In this document: one piece after another, positions 1-10,000 of the stretch | Layout of the letters: the number at the start of each line of letters is the position of its first letter | Numbering within the stretch: the first letter of the stretch is position 1 | Source of the DNA: Mucilaginibacter rivuli | GTDB lineage: Bacteria > Bacteroidota > Bacteroidia > Sphingobacteriales > Sphingobacteriaceae | Assembly (NCBI RefSeq): GCF_019391655.1 | Contig: NZ_JAHXPQ010000004.1 | Span: 372,001-436,000, forward strand | Direction: 5' to 3' | DNA: 64,000 nt | Position numbers and translations under genes: made by a program | The notes under the pieces: generated by a model | The model's database searches: none | Seen by the model: only the letters and a program-made list of their open reading frames with translations | What the model was told of the DNA's origin: nothing

Positions 1-1
1 C

Positions 2-1228
2 AACCCGAACAATAGCGAGGATGAATTGATCAGGTTGCTGCTAAAACGGCAATCCGAATTAAACTCACTGCTTGAAGTAACCAGGGCTATCAACAAAAAT
101 ACTTCCACGCAGGTATTGGTTGAGATGCTCGAAGTTATTTTAAAAAACTATCTTGCTGTTGGTAGCCTCCGCTTTTTGATCGAAAAGTTTGGTAGCTACA
201 CCGCCGTATCCAAATACGGTGGTGGTTTTGAGGGTAACCTGCCACTTTATAAATCCTGCAAAAAGCTCAATAAGTTCAAATTACCCACAAGGATCGCAGA
301 TCACGCCGACCCAATATTATCTACTTACGATTACTTTATTCCCATTTACCATAAAAGTAAATTGCTGGCATTTGCCCTGGTAGGTGATTTTAATACCACC
401 GAAGAGATGGTGGATAATGATCTCGCGTTCATTCAAACACTGATGAACGTGATCGTGGTGGCGCTGGAAAATAAGAAACTCTTTCGTGAACGTATCGAGG
501 CCGAGCGTTTCCAACGCGAAATGGAACTTGCCGTTGAAGTGCAAAACATGCTTATCCCGCAAAGGCTGCACATGGAAACCGGGGTTGAAATAGGCTCAAG
601 GTATTTACCTCACCAAAACATTGGCGGCGATTACTTTGATTTTATGCGCCTGAATGAAAAAGAGTTCCTGTGGTGTATTGCCGATGTATCGGGCAAGGGA
701 ATATCTGCCGCTTTATTAATGGCCAATTTCCAGGCAAGCCTGCGTGCATGGGCAACGGTTGAGGCTGATTTGACGGCCCTGATAGAGCGCCTGAACCAGA
801 TTGTACTAAAAATAACCAAGGGCGAAAAGTTTATTACCTTATTTTTAGCCAAATACAACGAAGAAACGCGTAAGCTCGATTATATCAATGCCGGCCATAA
901 CCCATCTATACTTTACCTTAACGGCGAAATTGTTCCCTTAAAACTGGGAACCACTATGATAGGGGTTTTTGATGAACTGCCGTTTTTAAACCAGGGCCAG
1001 ATAGATATTGACCCCGGCACACTGATATTCAATTATACCGATGGCTTACTGGATTACGAGCCCGAAGATGCCAAAGTTTGGAACGAAGATATTTTGATGG
1101 ATTTTATTATCCAGAACGGCGATCTGCATCCCGATAAATTTAACCAAAAGCTCCTTAACGAATCGAGCATGGTAGTAAAATCAAAAGCTATCGACGATAT
1201 TACTTTATTAACATTACGCATTTTATAG
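2..1228 (+). CDS. GAF/SpoIIE-type PP2C protein phosphatase, 5' end cut by the window
   Basis: Regulator of the RsbU/SpoIIE class, which dephosphorylates serine phosphoproteins such as anti-sigma antagonists. The reading frame is open from base 2, with no stop before the first possible start (TTG at 26), so the gene very likely begins upstream and about 408 codons are visible. The first ~150 residues resemble a GAF sensor domain. From about residue 170 a PP2C/SpoIIE domain follows, with the metal-binding GGDYFDF motif, then [16 protein letters not shown] and a late NYTDGL motif. No membrane segment is visible in the part present. It ends 26 nt before rnhB, which has its own promoter. The substrate cannot be told from the sequence. 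Confidence 0.85.
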   Translation, partial: NPNNSEDELIRLLLKRQSELNSLLEVTRAINKNTSTQVLVEMLEVILKNYLAVGSLRFLIEKFGSYTAVSKYGGGFEGNLPLYKSCKKLNKFKLPTRIADHADPILSTYDYFIPIYHKSKLLAFALVGDFNTTEEMVDNDLAFIQTLMNVIVVALENKKLFRERIEAERFQREMELAVEVQNMLIPQRLHMETGVEIGSRYLPHQNIGGDYFDFMRLNEKEFLWCIADVSGKGISAALLMANFQASLRAWATVEADLTALIERLNQIVLKITKGEKFITLFLAKYNEETRKLDYINAGHNPSILYLNGEIVPLKLGTTMIGVFDELPFLNQGQIDIDPGTLIFNYTDGLLDYEPEDAKVWNEDILMDFIIQNGDLHPDKFNQKLLNESSMVVKSKAIDDITLLTLRIL

Positions 1229-1239
1229 GCCACGGCTTT

Positions 1240-1247
1240 TATATTTG
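1240..1247 (+). promoter_or_regulatory. -7 promoter element of rnhB (TATATTTG)
   Basis: Exact match to the Bacteroidetes -7 consensus TAnnTTTG. Only 7 nt separate it from the rnhB ATG at 1255, so the predicted mRNA is leaderless or nearly so. Confidence 0.6.
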
Positions 1248-1254
1248 CAATTCA

Positions 1255-1851
1255 ATGTTATCAAAAAGATTTCAGCATGATTTTGTAGAGGCCGGATGTG
1301 ATGAAGCCGGTCGCGGTTGCCTTGCCGGGCCCGTATTTGCCGCTGCCGTAATTTTGCCGGATAACTTTCAACACGCTTTACTTAACGACTCCAAGCAACT
1401 CTCAGAAACTGTTCGGTATGAACTGCGCGAAGAGATCAAAGAAAAAGCCATTGCCTGGGCAGTAGCATCAGTTGACCATGCCGAGATCGACGAGATCAAT
1501 ATTCTCAACGCCTCCTTTTTAGCCATGCACCGCGCCATTGATCAGTTGCAGCAAACACCCGGTTTTTTAATTATTGATGGCAACAGGTTCAACAAATATC
1601 AGCAAACACCACATAAGTGCATCGTAAAAGGCGATTCGCTGTATTTCAGCATCGCTGCAGCATCTATACTGGCCAAAACCTACCGCGATGATTACATGTT
1701 GCAGATCGCATTGGAACATCCCGAGTATGATTGGCACAGCAACAAAGGTTATCCAACCATAAAACACCGCAACGCCGTGCTGGCACACGGCTTTTCGCCA
1801 TACCACCGCCGCACCTTCAGGGTTACCGACCCACAATTGTCATTTTTTTGA
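1255..1851 (+). CDS. rnhB: Ribonuclease HII
   Basis: Cleaves the RNA strand of RNA-DNA hybrids and nicks at single ribonucleotides misincorporated in DNA. The 198-residue length is normal for type 2 RNase H. The catalytic Asp-Glu pair lies in DEAGRG (D16, E17), a further acidic residue in IIDGNRF, and the conserved AKTYRD and HxGYPT-like segments ([12 protein letters not shown]) are present. The ATG at 1255 gives the expected short N-terminus. A TAnnTTTG box lies 7 nt upstream and a hairpin lies just after the stop codon. Confidence 0.96.
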   Translation: MLSKRFQHDFVEAGCDEAGRGCLAGPVFAAAVILPDNFQHALLNDSKQLSETVRYELREEIKEKAIAWAVASVDHAEIDEINILNASFLAMHRAIDQLQQTPGFLIIDGNRFNKYQQTPHKCIVKGDSLYFSIAAASILAKTYRDDYMLQIALEHPEYDWHSNKGYPTIKHRNAVLAHGFSPYHRRTFRVTDPQLSFF

Positions 1852-1855
1852 CGGA

Positions 1856-1877
1856 ACCCTTTGATTAAGCAAAGGGT
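1856..1877 (+). terminator. Hairpin after rnhB, possible weak terminator
   Basis: Perfect 8-bp stem ACCCTTTG/CAAAGGGT with a 6-nt loop, 4 nt after the rnhB stop. The T-rich stretch that follows (1883-1890) is also a TAnnTTTG box for the next gene, so terminator tail and promoter seem to be shared. Confidence 0.45.
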
Positions 1878-1882
1878 CTTGG

Positions 1883-1890
1883 TATTTTTG
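1883..1890 (+). promoter_or_regulatory. -7 promoter element of the GT4 gene (TATTTTTG)
   Basis: Exact match to TAnnTTTG, 20 nt before the GTG start at 1911 and directly behind the rnhB hairpin. Confidence 0.5.
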
Positions 1891-1910
1891 GGAGAATCCC
1901 GATATTAAAC

Positions 1911-3113
1911 GTGAAGATATTAATACTTAGTAACCGTGTTCCCTTTCCCCAAAATGGTGGCTACCCAATTGTGGTACGCAACACCATACTTGGCCTGGTG
2001 AACGAGGGGCACGAGGTTTCTGTTTTTACACTTAACAACAAAAAACAACGCACCGATATCCAGAATGATGACTCGCTTATTAAGCGTATTTATTACCAGA
2101 GTTATGATGTGGATATCAGTATTTCTATCTGGGATATTTTCATCAACCTGTTCCGCAAAAAAACATACAGCATTGATCGTTTTTACGATGTTGGTTTTGA
2201 GCGCCTGCTCATTACCGAGCTTAAACGCACCAAATATGATATTATCCAATTCGAAGGTTTGTTCATGTCATCGTACATCGGTGCTATCCGTAAAAACAGC
2301 GATGCCAAACTGATATACCGGGCCCACAACATTGAACATTTGATATGGAAGCGCCTTTCTGAACAAAAGAACGACCCGATAAAAAAAACCTACCTCAGCC
2401 TTTTAGCCCGCCGTATAAAAGGTTTCGAACTAAAATACCTGCACAGCTTTGATGCCATTGCCGCGCTTACCCTGCAAGATAAGCAGCAAATGTTGCAATT
2501 TGGGGTTGATGTACCTATCCGTGTTTTGCCTGTAGGTATAGATCTTACGCGCTATGAGCCCGATCATCATAAAACAGAATTTCCGAGCCTGTTCTTCTTA
2601 GGCGCTTTAGATTGGATGCCCAACCGCGAAGGCATGGAATGGTTCCTGGATAATTTTTCGGCAGATATTACCGATGGCGACCTCCGCGTAAAATTCTACG
2701 TAGCGGGCCATAACATCCCCGATGCTTTTGATGATTACGAAGTAATGGGAAAAATATTTATCCAGGGCGAGGTTGATGATGCACTCGAGTTTGTGAACAG
2801 TAAGGCCATTATGGTAGTTCCCTTACTTTCGGGTGGCGGTATGCGGGTTAAAATTGTTGAAGCTATGGCGATGGAAAAATGCATTATTACCACATCGCTC
2901 GGCGCTGAAGGCATCAGGTATGAGAGCGGAAAAAATATAGTAATAGCTGATAATCGCAACGAGTTTTTTGATGCCATAAAACGATGCATATCCGATGAAA
3001 GCTTTTGCAGGCAGATCGGCATTAACGCCCGCCAACTCATTCAACAGGACCATGATACCAATGTGGTTACCGCCCGTTTTATCAGTTTTTATAACGAGTT
3101 GCTAAAAGCTTAA
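1911..3113 (+). CDS. Glycosyltransferase family 4 (GT-B fold)
   Basis: Cytoplasmic sugar transferase of the GT4 type (400 aa), probably acting on surface polysaccharide or glycolipid; donor and acceptor are unknown. The N-terminal Rossmann half starts [20 protein letters not shown], typical of GT4. The C-terminal half has [14 protein letters not shown] and the nucleotide-sugar-binding stretch [29 protein letters not shown] (residues ~305-335), whose Glu is the usual GT4 phosphate-site residue. The start is GTG at 1911; no earlier in-frame start fits the family. It stands alone between rnhB and gcvT, not in a polysaccharide cluster. Confidence 0.88.
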   Translation: MKILILSNRVPFPQNGGYPIVVRNTILGLVNEGHEVSVFTLNNKKQRTDIQNDDSLIKRIYYQSYDVDISISIWDIFINLFRKKTYSIDRFYDVGFERLLITELKRTKYDIIQFEGLFMSSYIGAIRKNSDAKLIYRAHNIEHLIWKRLSEQKNDPIKKTYLSLLARRIKGFELKYLHSFDAIAALTLQDKQQMLQFGVDVPIRVLPVGIDLTRYEPDHHKTEFPSLFFLGALDWMPNREGMEWFLDNFSADITDGDLRVKFYVAGHNIPDAFDDYEVMGKIFIQGEVDDALEFVNSKAIMVVPLLSGGGMRVKIVEAMAMEKCIITTSLGAEGIRYESGKNIVIADNRNEFFDAIKRCISDESFCRQIGINARQLIQQDHDTNVVTARFISFYNELLKA

Positions 3114-3129
3114 TATTGCCCTTTTTTAC

Positions 3130-3137
3130 TACTTTTG
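3130..3137 (+). promoter_or_regulatory. -7 promoter element of gcvT (TACTTTTG)
   Basis: Exact TAnnTTTG match 22 nt before the gcvT ATG at 3160. Confidence 0.5.
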
Positions 3138-3159
3138 CGCAACATTAACAGCACATACA

Positions 3160-4239
3160 ATGAAGAATACCGCCCTAACACAAACGCACATAAACCGTGG
3201 TGCAAAAATGGTTCCTTTTGCCGGATACAATATGCCCGTTCAATATGAGGGTATTAATGCCGAGCATCAAACCGTACGCAAAACCGTTGGTGTATTTGAT
3301 GTGAGCCACATGGGCGAGTTTATTTTAAAAGGCGATAATGCCCTTGCCCTTATCCAGAAAGTAACCAGCAATGATGCCGCTAAACTATATGATGGCAAAA
3401 TTCAATATACCTGCCTGCCAAATGAAACCGGCGGCATTGTTGACGATCTGCTGGTTTACCGCATTGATGCCAAAACCTATATGCTGGTAGTTAACGCATC
3501 CAATATTGAAAAGGATTGGAATTGGATAGTTAAATACAACGATTTGGGTGTTGATATGAAAAACATATCCGACCAGACCTCGTTACTTGCTATTCAAGGC
3601 CCAAAAGCTGCCGAAGCATTACAAAGCTTAACCAATATCGATTTGGGTTCGATGGAATATTATACTTTTCAAAAAGGTGTTTTTGCCGGGGTAGGTAATG
3701 TATTAGTATCGGCAACGGGCTATACCGGCGCTGGAGGTTTTGAAATTTATTTTAATAACGAATACGCCGAAGAAATTTGGGCTGCCATTTTTAAAGCCGG
3801 CGAACCATTCGGCATAAAGCCTATTGGCTTAGGCGCCCGCGATACACTCCGTTTAGAAATGGGTTTTTGCCTATATGGTAATGATATTGATGACACAACA
3901 TCGCCATTGGAAGCCGGTTTAGGCTGGGTAACCAAATTCAACAAAGAGTTTACCAACTCCGCAGCATTGCAGCAACAAAAAACAGAGGGCGTTAGCCGCA
4001 AGCTGGTGGGTATCGAGATGATAGACCGTGGCATCCCCCGCCATGATTACCCGATAGTGGATATTGATGGTAACGTAATAGGCAAAGTAACATCGGGCAC
4101 ACAATCGCCATCGTTGCAAAAACCCATTGGTATGGGATATGTGGATACTGCTTTTGCAAAAGAAGGAACAGAAATTTACATCAGCATTCGCGACACAAAA
4201 GTTAAAGCACAGGTGGTTAAACCTCCGTTTTATAAATAA
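3160..4239 (+). CDS. gcvT: Aminomethyltransferase (glycine cleavage T protein)
   Basis: T subunit of the glycine cleavage system: moves the methylene group from the lipoyl arm of GcvH to tetrahydrofolate and releases ammonia. At 359 aa it has the family's normal length, and the full order of conserved blocks is visible: [62 protein letters not shown] and a C-terminal barrel with [12 protein letters not shown]. The gcvP and gcvH partners are not in this window. It has its own TAnnTTTG promoter. Confidence 0.97.
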   Translation: MKNTALTQTHINRGAKMVPFAGYNMPVQYEGINAEHQTVRKTVGVFDVSHMGEFILKGDNALALIQKVTSNDAAKLYDGKIQYTCLPNETGGIVDDLLVYRIDAKTYMLVVNASNIEKDWNWIVKYNDLGVDMKNISDQTSLLAIQGPKAAEALQSLTNIDLGSMEYYTFQKGVFAGVGNVLVSATGYTGAGGFEIYFNNEYAEEIWAAIFKAGEPFGIKPIGLGARDTLRLEMGFCLYGNDIDDTTSPLEAGLGWVTKFNKEFTNSAALQQQKTEGVSRKLVGIEMIDRGIPRHDYPIVDIDGNVIGKVTSGTQSPSLQKPIGMGYVDTAFAKEGTEIYISIRDTKVKAQVVKPPFYK

Positions 4240-4286
4240 TAATATAGTCATCACGAACTGACTTGCGTGATGCTGAAAAACCCAAG

Positions 4287-5003
4287 ATGATAAAAAAGAA
4301 ATTAGAAGTTTGTTTAACACCCGCTTTATTGCCCTTGTTTAATATTGAAGGCTGCATTGTGGTAATAATAGATATTTTCCGCGCTACAACATCCATTTGC
4401 TATGGGATAGACAACGGGGCCGAGGCCATTATCCCCGTAGCCAAAGTAGAAGAATGCACCGCCTACCGTGAAAAAGGGTTTGACTATTTGCTTGCCGCCG
4501 AACGCGATGGAAAAGTGGTTGATGGTTTTGATTTTGGCAATTCGCCGTTCTCATATACCAAAGACAAAGTGGATGGCAAAACCATTGTGCTTACCACTAC
4601 TAACGGCACACAGGCCCTCCATTTATCCATCAAAGCAAAGCGCATTGTTATCGGTTCTTTTTTAAATATCACATCGCTGTGCAATTGGCTCAAAAAACAG
4701 CCTGAAGATATCTTACTGGTTTGTGCAGGCTGGAAAAATAACTTTAACCTGGAAGACACCCTGTTTGCCGGTGCGGTAGCGCATCAATTGGGAACAGCAG
4801 AACACAAGCACGATGATGCAACCATCGCCGCACTCGACCTGTACAATTTAGCTAAAGATGACCTTGACGGCTACCTTAAAAAAACATCGCATAGCGACCG
4901 CCTGAAACAATTAGGTATAGAAGCAGATATAGCCTTTTGTTTAAATGTGGATACCACAAAGGCTATACCTGTTCTGGATGGTGATAAATTAGTTAAACTC
5001 TGA
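4287..5003 (+). CDS. comB: 2-phosphosulfolactate phosphatase family (ComB-like)
   Basis: Member of the ComB family, which dephosphorylates (R)-2-phospho-3-sulfolactate to sulfolactate. Diagnostic segments are VVIIDIFRATTSI near the N-terminus, LAAERDG, GFDFGNSPF, VLTTTNGTQAL and EDTLFAGAVAHQL. I chose the ATG at 4287 (238 aa); an in-frame TTG at 4263 would add eight residues without homology. The pathway context (sulfolactate synthase ComA and later steps) is not visible, so the physiological substrate is inferred from the family only. The stop lies next to the stop of the convergent gene at 5005. Confidence 0.85.
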   Translation: MIKKKLEVCLTPALLPLFNIEGCIVVIIDIFRATTSICYGIDNGAEAIIPVAKVEECTAYREKGFDYLLAAERDGKVVDGFDFGNSPFSYTKDKVDGKTIVLTTTNGTQALHLSIKAKRIVIGSFLNITSLCNWLKKQPEDILLVCAGWKNNFNLEDTLFAGAVAHQLGTAEHKHDDATIAALDLYNLAKDDLDGYLKKTSHSDRLKQLGIEADIAFCLNVDTTKAIPVLDGDKLVKL

Positions 5004-5004
5004 A

Positions 5005-5493
5005 TTAGTGATGTAACATAGCGCCCATCCCGATAGCGAAAATTAACCCCAGGGCGAGAAAAGACAGGTATACGATCATCACTATACCGTAGGCTTTAAA
5101 AAACGATTGTAACCTGTGAATACCCTTTTCTATCGTTTCTTTATCCTTCAAGGCTACTCCATTAAGTGTGCGGGTAGCAAATTGGTACAAAAAAAGGTTA
5201 ATTGTAAATAATACGGCTGCTAAAATGAGGTAAATAACAGAAACAAAACCTCCCACAGCTGCCGATGCTACTCCGGCATTGGGGCTTAGCGCAGATAATG
5301 TTGACATAATTGTGCCGAAAAAAAGCGCCACTATCACTATAAATCCGGTGCATATAAAACCTATTATAGCTAAAAATTTAGCCCATTTGGCGGCCCGTTG
5401 CAAATCGTAAACAGCAAAGTGTGATAAATGTATTCCGCCTTCTTCCGGTGCCGGGAGTGCTGCCGGGATAGGTTCTTCAATAATTTCGTCCAT
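5005..5493 (-). CDS. Small membrane protein, DUF5362-like
   Basis: Membrane protein of 162 aa and unknown function. A Pro/Glu-rich cytoplasmic start (MDEIIEEPIPAALPAPEEGG) is followed by about four hydrophobic segments: residues ~40-62, ~75-105 (two stretches) and ~135-158. The layout resembles the DUF5362 family of Bacteroidota. It is the last gene of a minus-strand series with the MazG-like, TM2, DUF2752 and DUF4199 genes, 30 nt after the MazG-like stop. The convergent comB-like gene ends 1 nt away. Confidence 0.7.
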   Translation of the reverse strand: MDEIIEEPIPAALPAPEEGGIHLSHFAVYDLQRAAKWAKFLAIIGFICTGFIVIVALFFGTIMSTLSALSPNAGVASAAVGGFVSVIYLILAAVLFTINLFLYQFATRTLNGVALKDKETIEKGIHRLQSFFKAYGIVMIVYLSFLALGLIFAIGMGAMLHH

Positions 5494-5523
5494 GTTTTTG
5501 TTTGGTTAGTGGTAGGTTATTTA

Positions 5524-5850
5524 TTATTTCAGTTTTTCGTTATTGCGGTGCCTGTCCTTATCGCGGATGTTCTTTTTATCAATATTCTTTAGCAGCGCAT
5601 CGGTAAGGTTGATCCCGGTTTGGTTGGCAAGGCATATCAGCACAAAAAGCACATCGGCCATCTCATCGGCCAGGTTAACTTCTTCGTCGCTTTTTTTGAA
5701 TGATTGCTCGCCGTATTTGCGCGCCATTATCCGGGCAACTTCACCAACCTCTTCCATTAATATGGCAGTATTGGTCAGTTCGTTAAAATAGCGTATTCCG
5801 GTGGTGTTTATCCAGTCGTCAACAAGCTGTTGGGCTTCTTCTATGGTCAT
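5524..5850 (-). CDS. MazG-like nucleotide pyrophosphohydrolase
   Basis: Single-domain all-alpha NTP pyrophosphohydrolase of the MazG/dUTPase-like superfamily (108 aa), expected to hydrolyse (d)NTPs to (d)NMP and PPi as a house-cleaning step. The Mg-binding acidic set is visible: EEVGE (E33, E34, E37) and DEMAD (E63, D66). The C-terminus is basic (KKNIRDKDRHRNNEKLK). It lies 6 nt after the TM2 gene, in an otherwise membrane-protein cassette. The substrate is not predictable. Confidence 0.85.
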   Translation of the reverse strand: MTIEEAQQLVDDWINTTGIRYFNELTNTAILMEEVGEVARIMARKYGEQSFKKSDEEVNLADEMADVLFVLICLANQTGINLTDALLKNIDKKNIRDKDRHRNNEKLK

Positions 5851-5856
5851 TTGCTA

Positions 5857-6213
5857 TTATGCCGACATTTTAGCCATTTGATAGCACTCAAAAGCTTTTT
5901 CCTTATTGTATTCAAAGGTTAGTTTTTTGTGGTTCACAATATCCATTATCGAACCTATAATACACAAGCCTCCGGTAAACAGGTAAAGGATACCCATGCC
6001 CACCTGCCCTAAAATAAAGCGCTGTAAGCCGGGGCAAAAAAACATACCGAGAATACTGTAAAGCTGCACATCCGATTCCTTTTTCCGCTTTCCCGAATAC
6101 ATCATCTGGAACATTTTCATTTGGTTTTCGGTTAAGCCCGTAACCGCCTGCTGTAAAAAGGTCATTTCCTCAAAAGTAACTCCCGAGAAAGCAAAGTTGT
6201 TGTTGTCCATCAT
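5857..6213 (-). CDS. TM2 domain-containing membrane protein
   Basis: 118-residue protein. Its C-terminal two-thirds carry a TM2-type pair of helices around GLQRFILGQVGMGILYLFTGGLCIIGSIMDIV, with the polar turn expected for the family. The N-terminal ~50 residues are predicted helical and cytoplasmic (TENQMKMFQMMYSGKRKK). TM2 proteins have no defined enzymatic role. It sits 13 nt after the DUF2752 gene; a TM2 next to a DUF2752 protein is a recurring pair in this phylum as far as I know. Confidence 0.8.
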   Translation of the reverse strand: MMDNNNFAFSGVTFEEMTFLQQAVTGLTENQMKMFQMMYSGKRKKESDVQLYSILGMFFCPGLQRFILGQVGMGILYLFTGGLCIIGSIMDIVNHKKLTFEYNKEKAFECYQMAKMSA

Positions 6214-6226
6214 TATAATAATAAGG

Positions 6227-6520
6227 TTAAGTTTTTTTAAATATAGCTGTTTGCCAAAACAAAACCAACATCCTGTAAAATATTATAATAAGCGCGGGCA
6301 CACCCAGCCAATGCGCATGGAACGATGAGCGGAACTCGCCCCTGAAAAGATAAGAAATGGAATGCCCCAGTCCACAGCCGGGGCACCACGTTATGCCCAT
6401 CAATTTTAAAGGGCATAGGGTAAAATGCGGTTTTGCAGGGTCGCTAAAGGCAAGGGCTATCATAGCCGATACCCAGAATATCAGTTCAAAATTATCGGTA
6501 AAAAGCTTTTTTAATTTCAA
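6227..6520 (-). CDS. DUF2752 family membrane protein
   Basis: 97-aa membrane protein with the DUF2752 signature: CPLKLMGITWCPGCGLGHSISYLFRGE, i.e. a CPxCG motif followed by a GHS segment and an Arg-containing turn. There are two or three transmembrane helices. The function is unknown; the cysteines may bind metal or form a disulfide. Its start overlaps the stop of the DUF4199 gene by 4 nt, so the two are probably translationally coupled. Confidence 0.85.
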   Translation of the reverse strand: MKLKKLFTDNFELIFWVSAMIALAFSDPAKPHFTLCPLKLMGITWCPGCGLGHSISYLFRGEFRSSFHAHWLGVPALIIIFYRMLVLFWQTAIFKKT

Positions 6521-6921
6521 ATAGCCTTATGCTTGTTCATCACAACAAGTGATACTGCAAGCGAAAATAGCAATCCTAATAATAAAGCGCCAAATATTTG
6601 CCCCGAGAAATCAATAATGCTGCCGGCCGATACATAATCAATATATACAATAGCAGCCGCTACGGCAATTATACCGCCTACCAGCAATATTTTGAAGCTT
6701 TCGATAAGGGCTTCCAAAAAACTGATTATGCCGCCATTTACTGTATCGCGATAAGCGCGCACGCCAAAATACAGGCCCAAAAGCGGTATTAACGCGGCCG
6801 TAAGTTCAACGGCTGTAAAATCGTGTGCGGGTTGTGTGGTAATGCCTGATGCATGCATGGCGAAGATCCATATCGCGCTCAAAACACCAATAAATGCTCC
6901 GGAAATTAATGTAGTCTTCAT
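6517..6921 (-). CDS. DUF4199 family membrane protein
   Basis: 134-aa protein with four predicted transmembrane helices (residues ~5-25, ~38-55, ~75-98, ~108-128) and the internal GVRAYRDTVNGGIISFLEAL segment typical of DUF4199. First gene of the minus-strand cassette running to 5005. The ~170 nt between it and mfd must hold promoters for both directions. Function unknown. Confidence 0.75.
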   Translation of the reverse strand: MKTTLISGAFIGVLSAIWIFAMHASGITTQPAHDFTAVELTAALIPLLGLYFGVRAYRDTVNGGIISFLEALIESFKILLVGGIIAVAAAIVYIDYVSAGSIIDFSGQIFGALLLGLLFSLAVSLVVMNKHKAI

Positions 6922-7077
6922 GATCTTTTTAGGTTAGTTTGAAATAATGGTTGTATAAATATACTTGTGATATGCTTTTGTTTAAACATTTATTATTTAG
7001 AAGTATTTAAACCTCCATTTTGTTTGCATCAATTTTGCTAAACCTTAAATACCTATGTCTGTTAATATGGCTTTTAC

Positions 7078-7085
7078 TATATTTG
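7078..7085 (+). promoter_or_regulatory. -7 promoter element of mfd (TATATTTG)
   Basis: Exact TAnnTTTG match ending 7 nt before the TTG start codon of mfd at 7093. The spacing predicts a transcript beginning at or within a few bases of the start codon. Confidence 0.6.
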
Positions 7086-7092
7086 CAGCGAT

Positions 7093-10000
7093 TTGAATAT
7101 CCGTGAAATATTAGAGCGATACAAAGCCGACGGCCGTATACAGGCATTGGCTAAAGCGCTGAATGCCACCAAAAACCCAAGGGTTCAGCTTAGGGGTCTT
7201 GTCGGATCGAGCGATGCGGCCATGGCGATAGCTTTGTATTTTTTGAAGCACAGCCACATGCTGTTCGTATTGCCGGATAGGGAAGAAGCCAGCTATTTCC
7301 AGGCCGACCTGGAGAACATGCTGGATAAAGAAGTATTGGTTTTCCCCTCATCATTCCGTAAAGCATTTGAGTTTACGCAGCCCGATAGCAGCAATGTTTT
7401 GGCCCGCGCCGAAGTACTGAACGAACTGAACCACTCATCAGAATACGGCAAACTCATTGTAACCTATCCCGAGGCCATCGCCGAAAAGGTGATCGACCGT
7501 GCATCGCTTGAAAAGAATACGCTCGAAATAGCTGTCAACAATAAATTAGGCCTCGATTTCATCAATGAGTTTTTAATAGAATATGATTTTGAGCGTGTTG
7601 ATTTTGTATACTCGCCGGGGCAGTTCTCTATTCGCGGCGGTATTGTAGATATTTTCTCTTTCTCGCACGATCTGCCTTACCGCGTTGAGTTTTTTGGCGA
7701 CCTGATCGAATCCATCCGCACCTTCGAAATTGAGAGCCAGTTATCGGTTGAGCAGGTAAAAAGTATTACCATTGTACCCAACGTACAGTCGAAATTTTTA
7801 ACTGAGAATAACATCTCCATCCTTGAATACATAGACCCATCTACCCAGATCTGGATAAAAGATGTGCAGTTTACACTGGATATCATTCAAAGCGGCTATA
7901 AAAAAGCAACGGCTTTGTGGAAAGCCCTATCTGCTGAGGATAAAAACCAGAACCCCGACTGGATAGACCCCAAATTTGCTTTTACGGACGAAAAAATGAT
8001 AGCCGACCAGCTGCATGATTTTGGAATAGTAGAGTTTGGCAAACAGTTTTTTTATACCCCAACAGATAGCATTCAGTTTGATATCAGGCCACAGCCATCA
8101 TTTAATAAGGATTTTAGCCTGCTTATCCACAACATAAAAAATAACGAGGCTGATAAAATAGAGAACTGCATTTTTACTGACAGCACCCGCCAAATGGAGC
8201 GCCTCTATGCCATTTTTGATGACCTGGATAAAACCATCAAATTTACCCCGGTAAACGTATCCATGCGCGAAGGCTTTGTTGACTTACAGCAAAAATTGGC
8301 CTGCTACACCGATCACCAGATATTTGACCGCTACTATAAATATAAGCTGAAGAAAGGTTACCAGCGGTCGCAGGCTATTACGTTAAAGGAGCTCCGCGAA
8401 CTAAAACCCGGCGATTACATTACCCACATAGACCACGGCATAGGCAAATATGCCGGCTTGGAAAAGGTTGAAGTTGGTGGCAAAATGCAGGAGATGATCC
8501 GTTTGCTTTATGCGGATAACGACCTGCTGTATGTAAACATCAACTCGCTTAACCGCATCTCAAAATATAGCGGGAAAGAGGGCACCGTACCCAAAATGAA
8601 TAAATTGGGAACAGATGCCTGGGACAAGCTAAAAAAAAACACTAAAAAAAAAGTTAAAGACATAGCCCGCGACCTGATACAGCTTTACGCTGTACGCAAG
8701 GCGCAGGATGGCAATGCCTTCTCTCCAGATAGCTACCTGCAGACAGAGCTTGAGGCTTCTTTTATTTATGAAGATACCCCTGACCAGGAAAAAGCTACCA
8801 TCGACTTTAAAAAAGATATGGAATCGCCACACCCTATGGACCGCCTGATATGCGGCGACGTGGGTTTTGGTAAAACGGAAATTGCTGTACGGGCTGCATT
8901 TAAGGCTGTTGCCGATAGCAAGCAGGTGGCCATATTGGTACCTACTACTATCCTTGCTGCCCAACATTACAAAACGTTTAGCGACAGGTTAAAAGGTTTC
9001 CCCTGCAATATCGATTACGTAAACCGTTTCAAATCGACAAAGCAGATCAAAGAAACTTTGGAGAAACTTGCAGCGGGCAAAGTAGATATCATTATCGGGA
9101 CTCACCGCCTGGTGAGTAAAGATGTGAAGTTTAAGGACCTTGGCCTGATGATCATCGACGAAGAGCAGAAATTCGGCGTAAGCACCAAAGAGAAACTAAA
9201 GGCCATGCGCGTGAATGTGGATACGCTCACACTTACCGCAACACCGATACCACGCACACTCCACTTCTCGCTTATGGGTGCGCGCGACTTATCCATCATA
9301 TCAACACCACCACCAAACCGCCAGCCGGTAGTTACCGAATTACACGTGTTTAACGATAAGCTGATAAAGGAGGCTGTTGAGTACGAAATTGAACGTGGCG
9401 GCCAGATCTTCTTTATCCATAACCGCGTTGCCGACCTGATGCAATTAGGTGGGATGATAAATAAGTTGGTACCTAAAGCACGCATAGGCATAGCCCACGG
9501 GCAATTAGAGGGTGATGATTTGGAAGATGTAATGCTAAAATTTGTAAGCGGCGAGTACGATGTGCTGGTAGCTACCACCATCATTGAGGCCGGTTTGGAT
9601 ATACCCAACGCCAATACCATCATCATCAATCACGCACACATGTTCGGCCTGAGCGATCTGCACCAGATGCGTGGCCGTGTAGGGCGTAGCAATAAAAAGG
9701 CATTTTGTTATTTGCTGAGCCCGCCGCTATCTACCCTGACATCCGAAGCGCGCAAGCGCCTGAGCGCGATAGAAGAGTTTAGCGACCTGGGCAGCGGTTT
9801 TAACGTAGCCATGCGCGACTTAGATATCCGCGGAAGCGGAAACCTGCTGGGTGCCGAGCAAAGCGGTTTTATTGCCGAAATAGGTTTTGAGATGTACCAT
9901 AAAATACTGGACGAAGCCATCCAGGAACTGAAAGACGATGAGTTTAAAGGTTTGTTCAAAGACGAAAAACCACGTCCGTTCATCTCCTTCACGCAGGTAG

